Source: Oligoflexia bacterium
Lineage (GTDB): Bacteria; Bdellovibrionota; UBA1018; CAIMNF01
Reading direction: 5' to 3'
DNA length: 8,389 nucleotides
Assembly (NCBI GenBank): GCA_903842755.1
Contig: CAIMNF010000287.1
Coordinates: 1 to 8,389, forward strand
Of this stretch, positions 8,315 to 8,389 are shown piece by piece. The notes beneath the pieces were generated by a model. That model did not search any database. It was not told the DNA's origin and saw only the letters and a program-made list of their open reading frames with translations. Made by a program: the position numbers and the translations under genes. Every line of letters begins with the position of its first letter. Position 1 is the first letter of the stretch.

Positions 8315-8331
8315 TTAACCCCCTAGGTTAA
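8315..8331 (-). promoter_or_regulatory. Inverted repeat enclosing the parA Shine-Dalgarno site
   Basis: On the plus strand TTAACC (8315-8320) and GGTTAA (8326-8331) form a perfect 6-bp inverted repeat with a 5-base centre CCCTA. In the parA mRNA the AGGGGG ribosome site (8319-8324) would fall in the loop and one arm, one base before the AUG. It could hide the site when folded, or act as a DNA operator. The stop codon of the upstream frame (8323-8325) lies inside it, so ribosomes finishing the upstream gene would open it. Function is inferred. Confidence 0.35.
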
Positions 8332-8389
8332 GTGCTTTTCTATGCTTTTTAGTAACTCATTCGCATTCGATTGAAAAGCCGCAAATAAA
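8323..8389 (-). CDS. C-terminal end of an unidentified upstream gene (partial)
   Basis: A minus-strand frame enters from the right edge and continues for 21 full codons before TAG at 8323-8325. It ends ANELLKSIEKHLT, which looks like an amphipathic C-terminal helix. The stop overlaps the parA Shine-Dalgarno region and lies nine bases from the parA start, as expected for a gene in the same operon. Too little is visible to name it. In related gene orders rsmG or mnmG often precedes parA, but the residues seen here do not prove either. A second frame, ending MRMSY at a TAA around 8351-8353, is open for a shorter stretch. Confidence 0.45.
   Translation of the reverse strand, partial: LFAAFQSNANELLKSIEKHLT

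Overview
The window is a compact bacterial chromosomal segment in which every confidently identified gene lies on the minus strand. Read in transcription order (right to left) it carries parA, parB, a bactofilin, and then the F-type ATP synthase genes for b', b, delta, alpha, gamma, beta and epsilon (atpF', atpF, atpH, atpA, atpG, atpD, atpC). The order parA-parB-bactofilin-atpF'-atpF-atpH-atpA-atpG-atpD-atpC, with paired b/b' subunits and no a or c subunit gene, is the arrangement I know from former Deltaproteobacteria, including Bdellovibrio-like lineages. The DNA is moderately AT-rich. I would place it in the Bdellovibrionota/Desulfobacterota range; this rests on gene order and is not a species call.

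Right edge (about 7455-8389): the last codons of an unidentified upstream gene run into a stop at 8323-8325. That stop overlaps the parA Shine-Dalgarno region, which itself sits in a perfect 6-bp inverted repeat. parA and parB are 4 bases apart, and the parB stop abuts the bactofilin start with no intervening base. These three genes look like one transcriptional unit for chromosome segregation and a bactofilin cytoskeletal scaffold. Linked parAB genes often lie near the replication origin, but no parS site or origin is visible here.

Middle (6010-6116): a 107-base gap, the largest between recognised genes, separates the bactofilin from atpF'. It holds a candidate promoter, an imperfect inverted repeat around that promoter, and a small hairpin just before atpF'. 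This is the likely place where the ATP synthase genes gain their own transcription start.

Left part (248-6009): seven atp genes with gaps of 2 to 32 bases or a 4-base overlap. They encode the whole F1 head (alpha, beta, gamma, delta, epsilon) and the b/b' peripheral stalk. The membrane rotor-channel part (a and c) must be encoded elsewhere. Catalytic and nucleotide-binding motifs in alpha and beta are intact. Alpha and beta, needed in three copies, have the best Shine-Dalgarno sequences; epsilon has none.

Left edge (1-247): no clear terminator follows atpC. A good sigma70-like promoter match on the minus strand precedes a possible start codon at 138, which opens a frame with a hydrophobic segment that runs off the edge. 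This is tentative.

Overall this is a conserved housekeeping region. I found no convincing new biological system; the items worth checking are small regulatory structures and the two edge genes.
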